DNA of 64,000 nt from Pseudomonadota bacterium (GTDB lineage Bacteria; Pseudomonadota; Gammaproteobacteria; Burkholderiales; Burkholderiaceae_C). Under the pieces are notes generated by a model, which did not search any database, had not been told where the DNA came from, and saw only the letters and a program-made list of their open reading frames with translations. The translations under genes were made by a program, and so were the position numbers. Of the stretch, positions 8,980 to 17,557 are shown one piece after another. Within the stretch, counting starts at the first letter, position 1. The number at the start of each line of letters is the position of its first letter. The DNA lies in the NCBI GenBank assembly GCA_020161065.1, contig JAIUPH010000008.1, positions 62,001 to 126,000 on the forward strand, read 5' to 3'.

Positions 8980-9001
8980 GATAATCTAGGGTTAACCCTA
9001 G
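8980..9001 (+). promoter_or_regulatory. -10-like GATAAT followed by a perfect 16-bp palindrome before the GNAT gene
   Basis: GATAAT (8980-8985) abuts CTAGGGTTAACCCTAG (8986-9001), a perfect 16-bp palindrome, 47 bp before the GNAT start codon. The local A+T content is far above the surroundings. The position over a transcription start fits an operator for a dimeric repressor, but no cognate regulator is encoded next to it. Confidence 0.45.
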
Positions 9002-9048
9002 CCCAACCCGCTACCATGTCGGCGTCTCCACGACCCTGGGAGGTCGAC

Positions 9049-9696
9049 ATGACTGAGTCCACTGAATCCCCGCAGCCGTTTCGATGGCTGCCCATCCGCT
9101 CCCTCGGGCCGCGCCACCGCTCGCGCATCGCGGCGCACCTGCTGCAGCTGAGCCCCGACGACCGCTACCTGCGCTTCGGCTACATCGCCTCCGACGAACA
9201 CATCGGCCGCTACGTCGACCAGATCGACTTCGACCACGACGAGGTGTTCGGCGTCTTCAACCACCGGCTGGAACTGGTCGCGATGGCCCACCTGGCCTAC
9301 CTGGACAGCGGCAAGGGCCGGCCGAGCAGCGCCGAGTTCGGCGTCTCGGTGCTGCCGCGCGGGCGCGGCCGCGGCATGGGTTCTCGGCTGTTCGAGCGCG
9401 CCTGCCTGCACGCGCGCAACCGAGGCATCGACCATCTGGTCGTGCACGCGCTGAGCGAGAACGTGGCGATGCTCAAGATCGCCCGCCAGGCCGGCGCCAC
9501 GCTGGGCCGCGACGGCGCCGACGCCACCGCGATCCTCAAGCTGCCGCCCGAGGACCTGGGCTCGCACTGGTCGCAGCTCGTCGAGACGCAGGCCGGCGAG
9601 ATCGACTATGGGCTGAAACTGCAGGCCGCGCGGCTGGATCGCCTGATGCGCCAGATGCGCGACTTCATGCCCGGCAGCCGGCCCGCCGGCGAATGA
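9049..9696 (+). CDS. GNAT-family N-acetyltransferase
   Basis: A 215-residue protein with one GNAT fold. The acetyl-CoA loop reads LPRGRGRGMGSRLFERA (about residues 103-119), matching the R/Q-x-x-G-x-G/A motif, followed by the HALSENVAMLKIARQAG motif B region. ATG 9049 is chosen because GGGAGG lies at 9038-9043 with good spacing. An in-frame ATG at 9016 would add 11 residues without a good ribosome site. The substrate is unknown. It resembles the C-terminal GNAT domain of the large protein at 53215-55893 in general layout. It is preceded by the AT-rich palindrome at 8986-9001, which may control it. Confidence 0.88.
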   Translation: MTESTESPQPFRWLPIRSLGPRHRSRIAAHLLQLSPDDRYLRFGYIASDEHIGRYVDQIDFDHDEVFGVFNHRLELVAMAHLAYLDSGKGRPSSAEFGVSVLPRGRGRGMGSRLFERACLHARNRGIDHLVVHALSENVAMLKIARQAGATLGRDGADATAILKLPPEDLGSHWSQLVETQAGEIDYGLKLQAARLDRLMRQMRDFMPGSRPAGE

Positions 9697-9870
9697 AGAC
9701 CGACTGAAGTGCGGCCGATCACCGGCACCGGCCGCCCCACGGATCGAGGGGGCGCCGGCGTCGCGGCGCACCGAGTCGTGGGATGAGGGCGGCGCGCCCC
9801 GCGCTGTAACATCCCTCTTCCCACCGTCGGGACATGCCGCAGTGCTTGCCACGTGTCGGCCCCACGCCTC

Positions 9871-10638
9871 ATGTTGGAAGTGCTGCCCTGGCTGCTGGCT
9901 TCGCTGTCGGCGATCGTTCTGATCGCCGCGACGGCGCTGTGGTGGCGCAGCCGCGGCCGTGGCCAGCCGCCGGCGCTGCCCACCGAGTGGGCGCTGAACC
10001 CGCGGCCGGTGTTCAACACCGACGAGCGGCGCGTCTACCGCCAGCTGCGCGAGGCGCTGCCGCACCATATCGTGCTGTCCAAGCTGCCGCTGGTGCGCTT
10101 CTGCCAGCCCAACGACCCGGCCGAGACGCGCTACTGGTACCAGTTGCTGGGCTCGATCAACGTCACCTTCGCCATCTGCAGCGCCAACGGGCGCGTGCTG
10201 GCGGCGATCGACCTCGACGTCGACCGCAACCCGTCGCGCCGCGCCGTCCAGACCAAGCAGGCCGTGCTCGGCGCCTGCCGCATCCGCTACCTGCGCTGCC
10301 CGGTCGACCATCTGCCGTCGATCCCTGAACTGCAACTGCTGGTGCCGCAAAGCAGCAGCCAGCCGCGCGGCCCGCACGCCGCGCCGACGATGGTGCAGGC
10401 GCGCGACTCGCTGACCAGCGCCGTGGCCGGCCGCCGCCGCGAACGCCACGCGCTGTGGCAGGACTCGAGCTTCTTCCACGATTCGTTCTTCGGCAGCGAC
10501 ACCCGCGGCGACCCGTCCGGCAGCGACTTCGGCGCGCTGCGCACCACGCCGCCGCCGCCGGCGCGCGTGCGCGAGCGGCCGCCGGGCGAATCCACGCCGC
10601 GGCCCTTCGAGCCGCCCGCGCCGCCGGTACGCCATTGA
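9871..10638 (+). CDS. Membrane-anchored DUF2726 domain protein
   Basis: About 255 residues from ATG 9871 (MLEVLPWLLASL); a GTG at 9853 would add six. An N-terminal transmembrane helix (about residues 4-26) leads into a DUF2726-like domain at about 45-165. Here NTDERRVYRQLREALP, QPNDPAETRYWYQ, and a nuclease-like D-x-D patch (IDLDVDRNPS) are seen. DUF2726 belongs to the restriction-endonuclease-like superfamily by description, but its activity is unproven. The last 100 residues are low-complexity, rich in Ser, Arg and Pro. The stop overlaps the TTG start of the kinase gene downstream (TTGA), so the two are coupled. Confidence 0.78.
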   Translation: MLEVLPWLLASLSAIVLIAATALWWRSRGRGQPPALPTEWALNPRPVFNTDERRVYRQLREALPHHIVLSKLPLVRFCQPNDPAETRYWYQLLGSINVTFAICSANGRVLAAIDLDVDRNPSRRAVQTKQAVLGACRIRYLRCPVDHLPSIPELQLLVPQSSSQPRGPHAAPTMVQARDSLTSAVAGRRRERHALWQDSSFFHDSFFGSDTRGDPSGSDFGALRTTPPPPARVRERPPGESTPRPFEPPAPPVRH

Positions 10639-11669
10639 ACCAGCGCCCGGGCTATCAGGCGCTGACGCCGGCGCTGGTGCTGGACGCATTGGACGCCGCC
10701 GGCCTGCGGCCCGACGGGCGGCTTTTGCAGCTCAACTCCTACGAAAACCGCGTCTACCAGGCCTTCCTGGAGGACGGCCAGGCGGTGGTGGCCAAGTTCT
10801 ACCGCCCGGGGCGCTGGAGCGACGAGCAGATCCTGGAAGAGCACGCCTTCGCGCTGGAACTGGCCGCCGCCGAGGTGCCGGTGATCGCGCCGCTGCAGCT
10901 GCCCGCGGCCGACGGCAGCGCCACGACGCTGGCCCGCTGGCAGCCGGCGCCCGGGCAGCCGGCGTACCGCTACAGCGTGTCGCCGCGCTGCGCCGGCCGC
11001 GAGCCCGAGCTGGAGCAGCCCGAGACGCTGCACCGCCTGGGCCGCTTCATCGGCCGCCTGCACGCGGTGGGCCGGCGCCAACCCTTCCAGCACCGCGTGA
11101 CGCTGGACCCGGCGCGCGACGGCCCCGCGGCGCTGCAGCGCGTGCTGGCGCTCGACGTGCTGAGCCCGCACGAGCAGCCGGCCTGGCTGGACGCCGCGCG
11201 CCGCGCGCTGGATGCGCTGCTGGCCGCCTTCGACCGCCACGGCCCGCTGCAGCGGCTGCGCCTGCACGGCGACTGCCACCTCGGCAACGTGCTGTGGCGC
11301 GACGCCGGCCCGCACGTGGTCGACCTCGACGACGCCTGCATGGGCCCGGCCGTGCAAGACCTGTGGATGCTGGTCTCCGGCGACGCCGCGACCATGGCCG
11401 CGCAACTCAACCGCCTGCTCGCCGGCTACGAGGAATGGTGCGACTTCGACCCGCGCGAGCGCCGGCTGATCGAGCCCTTGCGCACGCTGCGCATGCTGCG
11501 CCACAGCGCCTGGCTGGCCGAACGCTGGATCGACCCGGCCTTCCCGGCCGCCTTCGTCGAGTTCGGCACGCCGGCCTACTGGTCGCAGCAGACCGCCCAG
11601 TTGCGCGAGCAGGTCGAGGCGATGGCCGCCGCCGCGGAAGACGGGTCAGGCCCGGTGGTTCTGGACTGA
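10635..11669 (+). CDS. srkA: SrkA/RdoA-like serine/threonine kinase (stress response kinase)
   Basis: A 344-residue protein of the APH-like kinase fold. It has the nucleotide-loop region LNSYENRVYQAFLEDG, the lysine in AVVAKFYRPGRWS, the catalytic loop LHGDCHLGNVLWRD (about residues 214-227) and the metal-binding VVDLDDACMGP. These match E. coli SrkA (YihE), which counters MazF-linked stress death, and the length is close to the family's. The start is assigned to TTG 10635, overlapping the previous stop, because family similarity begins at once (NQRPGYQALTPALVLDAL). No ATG is suitably placed. The 3' end overlaps the convergent gene at 11646-12701 by 24 bp. Confidence 0.9.
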   Translation: MNQRPGYQALTPALVLDALDAAGLRPDGRLLQLNSYENRVYQAFLEDGQAVVAKFYRPGRWSDEQILEEHAFALELAAAEVPVIAPLQLPAADGSATTLARWQPAPGQPAYRYSVSPRCAGREPELEQPETLHRLGRFIGRLHAVGRRQPFQHRVTLDPARDGPAALQRVLALDVLSPHEQPAWLDAARRALDALLAAFDRHGPLQRLRLHGDCHLGNVLWRDAGPHVVDLDDACMGPAVQDLWMLVSGDAATMAAQLNRLLAGYEEWCDFDPRERRLIEPLRTLRMLRHSAWLAERWIDPAFPAAFVEFGTPAYWSQQTAQLREQVEAMAAAAEDGSGPVVLD

Positions 11670-12701
11670 AGCCGACGGCACCCAGTGCAGCAGCCCGAGG
11701 AAGAGCCCGGCCTGCAGGAAGCCGCGCAGCTCGGTCACGTTGACGCGGCAGCGGCGGCGCAGGTCGGCCGGCGACACGGGGCCCTGGCCGAGATGGCGCG
11801 CCAGCTCCAGGTGCTGCGGCAGCAGCGTGTAGCGCGAGACGTTGAGCTGCGGCTGCGCCAGCAGCGGCGTGTGCCACCAGTTGACCGGCGAGTTCAGCAG
11901 CCGGAAGCCGCCGGCGGCCAGCGCGATGTCCCACACCACCAGGTCCAGCTCGCGCGCCTTGGCCAGCGGCCCCGGCGTGGCGCCGCGCGCCAGGTAAGGC
12001 ACGTCGCGCGTCACGCGCAGCCGCTGGTCGGCCAGCTCGTCGACCAGCGCGACGCCGGTGGCGAAATCGATCAGCAGCGTCGCCTGGCGGCCGTAGCCGG
12101 CGCTCAACGAGGGCTGGCTGGGGTCGACCAGGCCGCGGCGCAGCAGGTTCAGCAATTGCGCGCGGTCGGGGTCGAGGTCGGCCTGCGACAGTTGATCGGC
12201 GTGCTGGCCGGTGTCGAACTGCGAATCGAAGCCCGAGACCGGCACGGTGCTGGGCGCTTCGGCCGTGGCGCGCCGCGTCTCGTGCAAGCCCTCCAGGCCT
12301 TGCACGCTTTGCAACTGGCGCACCAGCTCGGCATGCGGGCGCTGCGCCTTGCGGCGGGCCTGCGGCAGGCCGCCCTCTTCAGCGCCGCCAACCTCGCCGT
12401 TGAGCGCCGTGGCCGGCACGTCGGTGATGGTCAGCAAGGGGCGGTCTTCGAGAAAGGCGTTCAGCACCTGCGGCGCCACGCGCGAGACGAAGGCCTGCTT
12501 GGCCAGCACCACGTCGCCGCGGATGCCGTCCAGCCGCAGGTCGACGCCCAGTTCGCGGCCCACTTCGTCCAGCACGGCGGGCAGCGTGTCAAGGTCGGAG
12601 CACTCGAAGCCCAGGTGCTGGACGACGAGCGCGCGGCGCCGCGGCTCGCTACCCGGCAGCAGGGCACGCAGGACTCGGCGGAGAGGACGGGCGGCGATCA
12701 T
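11646..12701 (-). CDS. Hypothetical protein, unrecognised family
   Basis: A 351-residue protein I do not recognise. It has no signal peptide and no clear membrane helix. The N-terminal third (PRRRALVVQHLGFECSD, then an alternating hydrophobic/acidic region) and the C-terminal end (VSPADLRRRCRVNVTELRGF), which could form a helix-turn-helix, are the more ordered parts. The middle (about residues 105-175) is Gln/Arg/Ser-rich and looks unstructured. It starts at ATG 12701. It lies 112 bp downstream of the CHASE2 kinase gene on the same strand and may be the last gene of that operon. Codon use resembles that of its neighbours, so it is probably a real gene. Confidence 0.65.
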   Translation of the reverse strand: MIAARPLRRVLRALLPGSEPRRRALVVQHLGFECSDLDTLPAVLDEVGRELGVDLRLDGIRGDVVLAKQAFVSRVAPQVLNAFLEDRPLLTITDVPATALNGEVGGAEEGGLPQARRKAQRPHAELVRQLQSVQGLEGLHETRRATAEAPSTVPVSGFDSQFDTGQHADQLSQADLDPDRAQLLNLLRRGLVDPSQPSLSAGYGRQATLLIDFATGVALVDELADQRLRVTRDVPYLARGATPGPLAKARELDLVVWDIALAAGGFRLLNSPVNWWHTPLLAQPQLNVSRYTLLPQHLELARHLGQGPVSPADLRRRCRVNVTELRGFLQAGLFLGLLHWVPSASVQNHRA

Positions 12702-12813
12702 CGCGGTGTCTTAAAACGCCTGAAAGCGACAGCCTGCAGACTAGCGACCGAAAGCCGCGCGGCCCATCCCGAGTCCGCTGAATGGCCGCTCGGGGGCGGA
12801 CCGCGACCGCGGA

Positions 12814-15135
12814 TCAGGAATTCCCCGGGGCGTCGTCGCCCACGGGGCTGATCTCCAGCTCGATCACCACGCCGCGGCCGCCGTCGCCGGGCTGTGCGCG
12901 CAGCGCGCCGCGGTGGCGCACGGCCACCCGCTGCACGAACAGCAGCCCGAAGCCGACGCCGCGCCCATCCACCGGTACCAGGCCCTCGTGCGTCTGCATC
13001 AGCCGCTGCAGGTCGGCCGCCGCCAGGCCGCGCCCCTGGTCGGCGACGCGGAAGACCAGGCCGCCGGCCGCCGTGGCCGCCACCGACAAGGTCACCGTGG
13101 CGCCGGGCGGGCTGTTCTTGATGGCGTTGGACAGCAGGTTGCCCAAGGCGCGCAGCACCAGCGCGCGGTCCATCGACACCGGCGCCGGCGGCGGCGTGGT
13201 GGCCGCGCTCAGCGCCAGCGTCACGCCCGCGGTGTCGGCCTGCGGGCGGTGGTCGGCCAGCGCTTCGGCGAGGATCTGCGCCGGCGCCACCGGCTCGCAC
13301 TGCAGCGGGCGCTGCGCCGCCTGCGCCACGCGCACGAAGTCGTCGGCCAGCGACTGCGTGCGCTGCGCCAGCCGGCGCATCTCGTGCATCAGCGCGTTGA
13401 TGTCGGGCGTGCCGCGGCCGCTCAACTGCATCTCGGCGAGCAGCGCGATCGAGGTCGCCGGCGAGCGCAGGTCGTGCGAGACGAAGGCCAGCAGTTCCTC
13501 GCGCTCGCGCTCGGCGCGCTTGATCGGCGCGATGTCGGCGATGGCCACGATCAGCCGCGTGCCGCCGTGCATCGGCACCGCGTGGGCGTGGATCACGTGG
13601 TCGCCCTGGCCGGCCAGCCGCGCCTCCACCGCGAGCCCCTGCTGGCGGCGCCGCACCTCGGCCAGCGCGCGCGGCCAGTCCACCGGCGGCTGGCAATCGA
13701 ACTCGGCCAGCAGGCGCGCCAGGTCGAGGCCCTGCATCTCGTCGGCCGACTCGATCTCGAACAGCCGCGCCGCCGGCGGGTTGGCCAGCAGCAGGTGGTC
13801 GCGGCCGTCGTCGACCAGCAGCGCCGTCGGCAGCCCGGCCAGCGCGTCGGCCAGGAAGCGGCGCGCCGAGCGCAGCGTCTCGGCCGCCGTGTGCAGCGCG
13901 GCCAGGCGCTGGCTGAGGCGGTCGCGCGCCGGCGTCGGGTCGATGGCGGCGGCCGGCGCCAGCAGCCCCGGCTCGATGGCCAGGCGGGCGATCTCGCGGT
14001 CGAGGTCGGCCACGCCGCGTTCCAGCCGGCGCCAGCTCCACAGCGGATAGGCCAGCACCGCGGCCAGCATGAACGACGCCGGGCTCCACCAGCGCCCGGC
14101 GGCCAGCAGGCCCAGGCTGAGCAGCAAGGCCAGCGGCAGCGAGGCCAGCGCCAGCACGATGGCCGCGCGCGTGCCCGCCCAGACGAAGCCGGCCACCAGG
14201 CTGGCGGCACCCAAGCCCGACAGCAGCCCGGCCAGCCACGGCGCCACGGCGCGCGGCGCCTGGCCGCTGCGCAGCGTGGTCAGCACGTGAGCAAGCACTT
14301 CCACCCCGGGCATGGCGTGCTGGCTGGCGTTGACCGGCGTGGCCAGCGTATCGCCCAGGCCTTGCGCCGTCATGCCCACCAGCACGTAGCGGCCGGCCAG
14401 TTCGCGGGCCGGCACGGCGCCCCGCAGCACGTCGACATAGGAGACGCGGCGCACGTGGCCGGGCGGGCCGTCGTAGCGGATCAGGAAGCGGCCCTGGCGC
14501 GACCAGTCGCCGCTGCCCACCGGCGTGCGGTCGACGGCCAGCGCCGGGTGCAGGTCCTGCCCGCCGGCGCGCAGCGCGGCCAGCGCCAGGTGCGGGTAAC
14601 GCCGCTGCGACGGGCCGGCCTCCAGGAAGGCGTGGCGCAGCACGCCGTCGTCGTCCACCGCCGGCTCGGCGGCGCCCAGGCTGACGCCTTCGCGCAAGCC
14701 GGCGGCCGGCTCCAGCAGGCGCGGCGGCTCGCCGGGCACGAACTGCCAGCTCACCGGCATCACCACCGGCGCGGCGCGGCGCAACTCGGCGGCCAGCACC
14801 GCGTCCTGCTGCGGATCGGGGTCGGGTTCGGTGAGCAGCAGGTCGAGCACGATGGCGCGCGGCTTGGCCCCGGCCAGCCGCTGCAGCAACGTGGCGTGCA
14901 CGCCGCGGCGCCAGGGCCAGCGGCCGATGGCCTCGATGCTGGCGTCGTCGATGGCGACGATCAGCACGTCGTCGGCCGGCGGCCGGCTCCACAGCGACAG
15001 GCCAGCGTCGTAGACCAGGCGGTCGGCGCGCCACAGCCAGCCGCCGGCGGCGCTGACGAAGGCCAGCAGCGCGAGCATCAGCGCCACCGCGACGTCGTCG
15101 CGACGCCAGGCCCGCGGCGCCGCGCCCAGCGCCAT
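12814..15135 (-). CDS. CHASE2-PAS sensor histidine kinase
   Basis: About 773 residues. A first membrane helix (about 15-35) is followed by an extracytoplasmic CHASE2 domain (about 36-300; DDVLIVAIDDASIEAIGRWPW, trimmed here, is its typical start). Then come three membrane helices (about 300-365) and a PAS domain (about 415-535). The HisKA domain follows with the H-box FVSHDLRSPATSI near residue 545, then a HATPase domain with NLLSNAIKNSPPGA, DQGRG and GVGFGLLF. The histidine that would be phosphorylated is present. ATG 15135 shares its A with the stop of the LysM/FecR gene (TGATG), so translation is coupled. Together with the response regulator two genes upstream it should form a two-component system, with the periplasmic FecR/LysM protein as possible signal partner. 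Confidence 0.93.
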   Translation of the reverse strand: MALGAAPRAWRRDDVAVALMLALLAFVSAAGGWLWRADRLVYDAGLSLWSRPPADDVLIVAIDDASIEAIGRWPWRRGVHATLLQRLAGAKPRAIVLDLLLTEPDPDPQQDAVLAAELRRAAPVVMPVSWQFVPGEPPRLLEPAAGLREGVSLGAAEPAVDDDGVLRHAFLEAGPSQRRYPHLALAALRAGGQDLHPALAVDRTPVGSGDWSRQGRFLIRYDGPPGHVRRVSYVDVLRGAVPARELAGRYVLVGMTAQGLGDTLATPVNASQHAMPGVEVLAHVLTTLRSGQAPRAVAPWLAGLLSGLGAASLVAGFVWAGTRAAIVLALASLPLALLLSLGLLAAGRWWSPASFMLAAVLAYPLWSWRRLERGVADLDREIARLAIEPGLLAPAAAIDPTPARDRLSQRLAALHTAAETLRSARRFLADALAGLPTALLVDDGRDHLLLANPPAARLFEIESADEMQGLDLARLLAEFDCQPPVDWPRALAEVRRRQQGLAVEARLAGQGDHVIHAHAVPMHGGTRLIVAIADIAPIKRAEREREELLAFVSHDLRSPATSIALLAEMQLSGRGTPDINALMHEMRRLAQRTQSLADDFVRVAQAAQRPLQCEPVAPAQILAEALADHRPQADTAGVTLALSAATTPPPAPVSMDRALVLRALGNLLSNAIKNSPPGATVTLSVAATAAGGLVFRVADQGRGLAAADLQRLMQTHEGLVPVDGRGVGFGLLFVQRVAVRHRGALRAQPGDGGRGVVIELEISPVGDDAPGNS

Positions 15136-16799
15136 CACTGCAGCAGCAGCAAGCCGCCCTGCAACTGCACGCAGCCGCGCTGCGCGTCACGCACGCAGTT
15201 GGGCACGTCGAAATGCTGCGTCGACGACCAGGGGCCGACGTAGCCGTCGGCGTCCTTGGCGCGCAGCCGCACGTAGAAGCGCCCGGTCGCGCCTTTGAGC
15301 GGCAGGTCGATCTCGGTGGTGTCGAGCGCGAGCTGGGCGACGAAGCGGGTGAAGGCCTCGTCGGTGGCCACTTCGAAGTCGAAGCGCTGGCCCGCCAGGC
15401 CTTGCCAGAACAGGCGCACGCTGCCGTCGCTGACGGTCGGCGGCCCGGGCGGGGCCGGCTGCGGCGGCAGCGGCTTCATCTCGAACGTCAGCGGGTCGGT
15501 GTACGGGCCCTGGTCGCCATCGGCCTTGATGCTGGCCAGCCGCCAGACGTAGGCGCCGGGCGCCAGCCGTTCGAGGACATGGTCGAGCTGGGTCAGGTCG
15601 CGCAGGTCGTGCAGCGGCGCGTCGAAAGCGCGCGGCGCGGCATCGGCGCGCGCGATCTGCAGCCGGTAGGTCGCGGCCTGGCTGTTGGCGGCCCAGGCGA
15701 AGTCGGCCTTGTCGCCGCGGATTTCGGCGCGCGGCGCCGGCGCGCGCGGCAGCGGCGGCTCGGGCCGCGCCTTGAGCTGCAGCGTGCCGCGGGCGTCCAG
15801 GCCTTCGAGGCCGAGCTTGTCGACGGCGCGCACGCGCAGCGCGTAGCGGCCGTCTTCGAGCCCGGCGATGCGCAGTTCGGGCGAGGCCGATTGCACGTCG
15901 GCCAGCAGCACGTCGAAGCGCTCGTCGCGCGCCACCTGCGCACGGTAGGCCACGGCGCCGGGCAGCGGCGCCAGGGCCAGCCGCACCAGCGGCCGCTCGT
16001 GCAGCGCGGGCAGGCCCGCGAGATCGGGTGCCGCCAGCAGCGCCACCGGCGGCGTCACCTGGCCGGCGGCGTCGATCAGCGTGCCGCGGCCGGCACCGAC
16101 GCGCTGCTCGGCCGCCGTCGGGCTGCCGCTGGCGGCCACCGTGCCTTCGAGCACCTCGCCGCGGGTGGTGGCGGCATCGGCGTTGACGCGGAACTCGGTG
16201 CCGCGCACCGCCAGCACGCCCTGCGGCGTGCCGATGCGAAAGCCCGGCTGGCCGCCGCCCGCCGGCTTGGCCTGCACTTCCACGCGCCCCTGCTCCAGCC
16301 GCACGCCGGAGCGCACGCCTTCGGTGCCCGGCACGCGGCGCGACTCCTCGATCTGCACGCGCCCGGCCGGGCGCAGCCGCAGCAGCGTGCCGTCCACCAG
16401 GCGCAGCGTGACCTGGCCGTCGGCGCCGGTGCTGACCGCCGCGCCTTCGGCCACCTGCTGGCCATTGACCAGCTCGGCGCCGCCGCTTTGCGCGGCGCCG
16501 CTGGCGCTGACCACGGTGGCCGGCGCCGGCTCGGTGCGCATCAACCGCAAGGGAATGCGCAGCGTGCGGCCGACGGCCATGCGGCGCGGGTCGCGCATCT
16601 GGTTGCTGCGCGCCAGCTCGCCCCAGGCCGCCGGGTCGATCAGGAAGCGCCGGCCCAGGCCGATCAACGTGTCGCCACGCTGCACCACGTACTCGTGCAC
16701 CGCCTCGCCGCGATCGGGCGGCGGCGCCGAAGCGGCGGCCGCCGCGAAAGGCAGCGCGGCCAGCAGCCAGCAGGGGCTTCTCAGGCGCCGCGCGGTCAT
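15135..16799 (-). CDS. Secreted LysM-FecR domain protein with fibronectin-like repeats
   Basis: About 554 residues. An N-terminal signal peptide (WLLAALPFAAAAASA region, about 10-25) leads to a LysM domain (HEYVVQRGDTLIGLGRRF, about 35-85) that should bind peptidoglycan. A FecR domain follows at about 105-225 (ELVNGQQVAEGAAVSTGADG and VLAVRGTEFRVN are its typical start and core). The C-terminal half contains three beta-rich fibronectin III-like segments (about 255-345, 350-440, 445-540). Unlike classical FecR sigma regulators there is no N-terminal cytoplasmic arm and no neighbouring ECF sigma factor. Both ends overlap neighbours as TGATG: with the response regulator stop at 16799 and the kinase start at 15135. 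It probably sits in the periplasm near the kinase's CHASE2 domain. Confidence 0.88.
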   Translation of the reverse strand: MTARRLRSPCWLLAALPFAAAAASAPPPDRGEAVHEYVVQRGDTLIGLGRRFLIDPAAWGELARSNQMRDPRRMAVGRTLRIPLRLMRTEPAPATVVSASGAAQSGGAELVNGQQVAEGAAVSTGADGQVTLRLVDGTLLRLRPAGRVQIEESRRVPGTEGVRSGVRLEQGRVEVQAKPAGGGQPGFRIGTPQGVLAVRGTEFRVNADAATTRGEVLEGTVAASGSPTAAEQRVGAGRGTLIDAAGQVTPPVALLAAPDLAGLPALHERPLVRLALAPLPGAVAYRAQVARDERFDVLLADVQSASPELRIAGLEDGRYALRVRAVDKLGLEGLDARGTLQLKARPEPPLPRAPAPRAEIRGDKADFAWAANSQAATYRLQIARADAAPRAFDAPLHDLRDLTQLDHVLERLAPGAYVWRLASIKADGDQGPYTDPLTFEMKPLPPQPAPPGPPTVSDGSVRLFWQGLAGQRFDFEVATDEAFTRFVAQLALDTTEIDLPLKGATGRFYVRLRAKDADGYVGPWSSTQHFDVPNCVRDAQRGCVQLQGGLLLLQ

Positions 16800-17455
16800 C
16801 AATGCCCTTCGCCGAGGAAGGCGATCGCCTTGCGCACCAGCATGGCCGGCGAGTCGGCGTCGAGCTTGAGCTTGAGCGATTGCTTGTGCGTCTCGATGGT
16901 CTTCACGCTGCGGTTGAGCTGGTCGGCGATCTCGCGCGTGCTGCGGCCGGCGGCCACCAGGCGCAGCACTTCCAGTTCGCGGGTCGAGAGTTCGGGGCGG
17001 TCGCCCAGCGTCGCGGCGCCGCGGCCGGTGGCGCGGCGCAGCAGCAGCTCGCGCCGCTCGGGGCTGACCCAGATCTGCCCGGCCAGCACGGACTGCACGG
17101 CGTCGAACAGCGTGCCCGACAGCGCCGCCTTGGCGACGAAGCCATCGGCCCCGGCGCGCAGGCAGCGCTCGGCGTACAAGTCCTCGGGCATCGAGGTCAG
17201 CACCAGGATGCGGGCGCGCGGCGCGGCGTCGCGCAGCCGCGGCAGCGCGGCCAGCGCCAGTTCGTCGCCGAGGCCCAGGTCGAGCAGCAGCAGGTCGGGC
17301 GGATCGTCGGCCAGCCCGGCGAGCGCCTCGCGCACGGAGGCGGCCTCGCGCACGCGGCAGGGCCGCGGCAGCCGTTCCAGGATTTGCCGAACGCCCAGCC
17401 TGACGATGTCGTGATCGTCGACGATCAGTACGTTCAGCGGCTGCCGAAGCTCCAT
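16799..17455 (-). CDS. NarL/FixJ-type response regulator
   Basis: A 218-residue two-domain regulator. The receiver (about 7-122) shows the DDHD acidic pair after NVLIV, the phospho-acceptor Asp in LLLLDLGLGD, the Thr/Ser in VLTSMPED and the Lys of VAKAAL. The LuxR-type HTH (about 150-215) reads LSTRELEVLRLVAAGRSTRE, then IADQLNRSVKTIETHK. It is first in the operon, and its stop overlaps the start of the LysM/FecR gene. The likely partner is the CHASE2 kinase two genes on. The upstream region to 17557 has a TAGAAT on the minus strand (17489-17494) but no clear -35. Confidence 0.95.
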   Translation of the reverse strand: MELRQPLNVLIVDDHDIVRLGVRQILERLPRPCRVREAASVREALAGLADDPPDLLLLDLGLGDELALAALPRLRDAAPRARILVLTSMPEDLYAERCLRAGADGFVAKAALSGTLFDAVQSVLAGQIWVSPERRELLLRRATGRGAATLGDRPELSTRELEVLRLVAAGRSTREIADQLNRSVKTIETHKQSLKLKLDADSPAMLVRKAIAFLGEGH

Positions 17456-17557
17456 CGGTGGTGGGCAGGTGGTGTCAGAAAAGCCGACATTCTAGGTGCC
17501 ACCCCTCGCGGGGCCATCCCCTGCCGGTCAAGCCGGCGTGTCGACGGCGATGGCACG

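Noticed and set aside
15213-17414. Very long open frame on the plus strand opposite the FecR and regulator genes (733 codons)
   Set aside because: Arg/Gln/Gly/Ala-rich composition without domains; it is the antisense shadow of clearly coding genes in DNA of about 70% GC. The same applies to 4464-6101 (-), 12913-15243 (+), 20821-22671 (-), 36416-39007 (-), 49150-51213 (-), 53986-56187 (+) and 60223-62292 (-).
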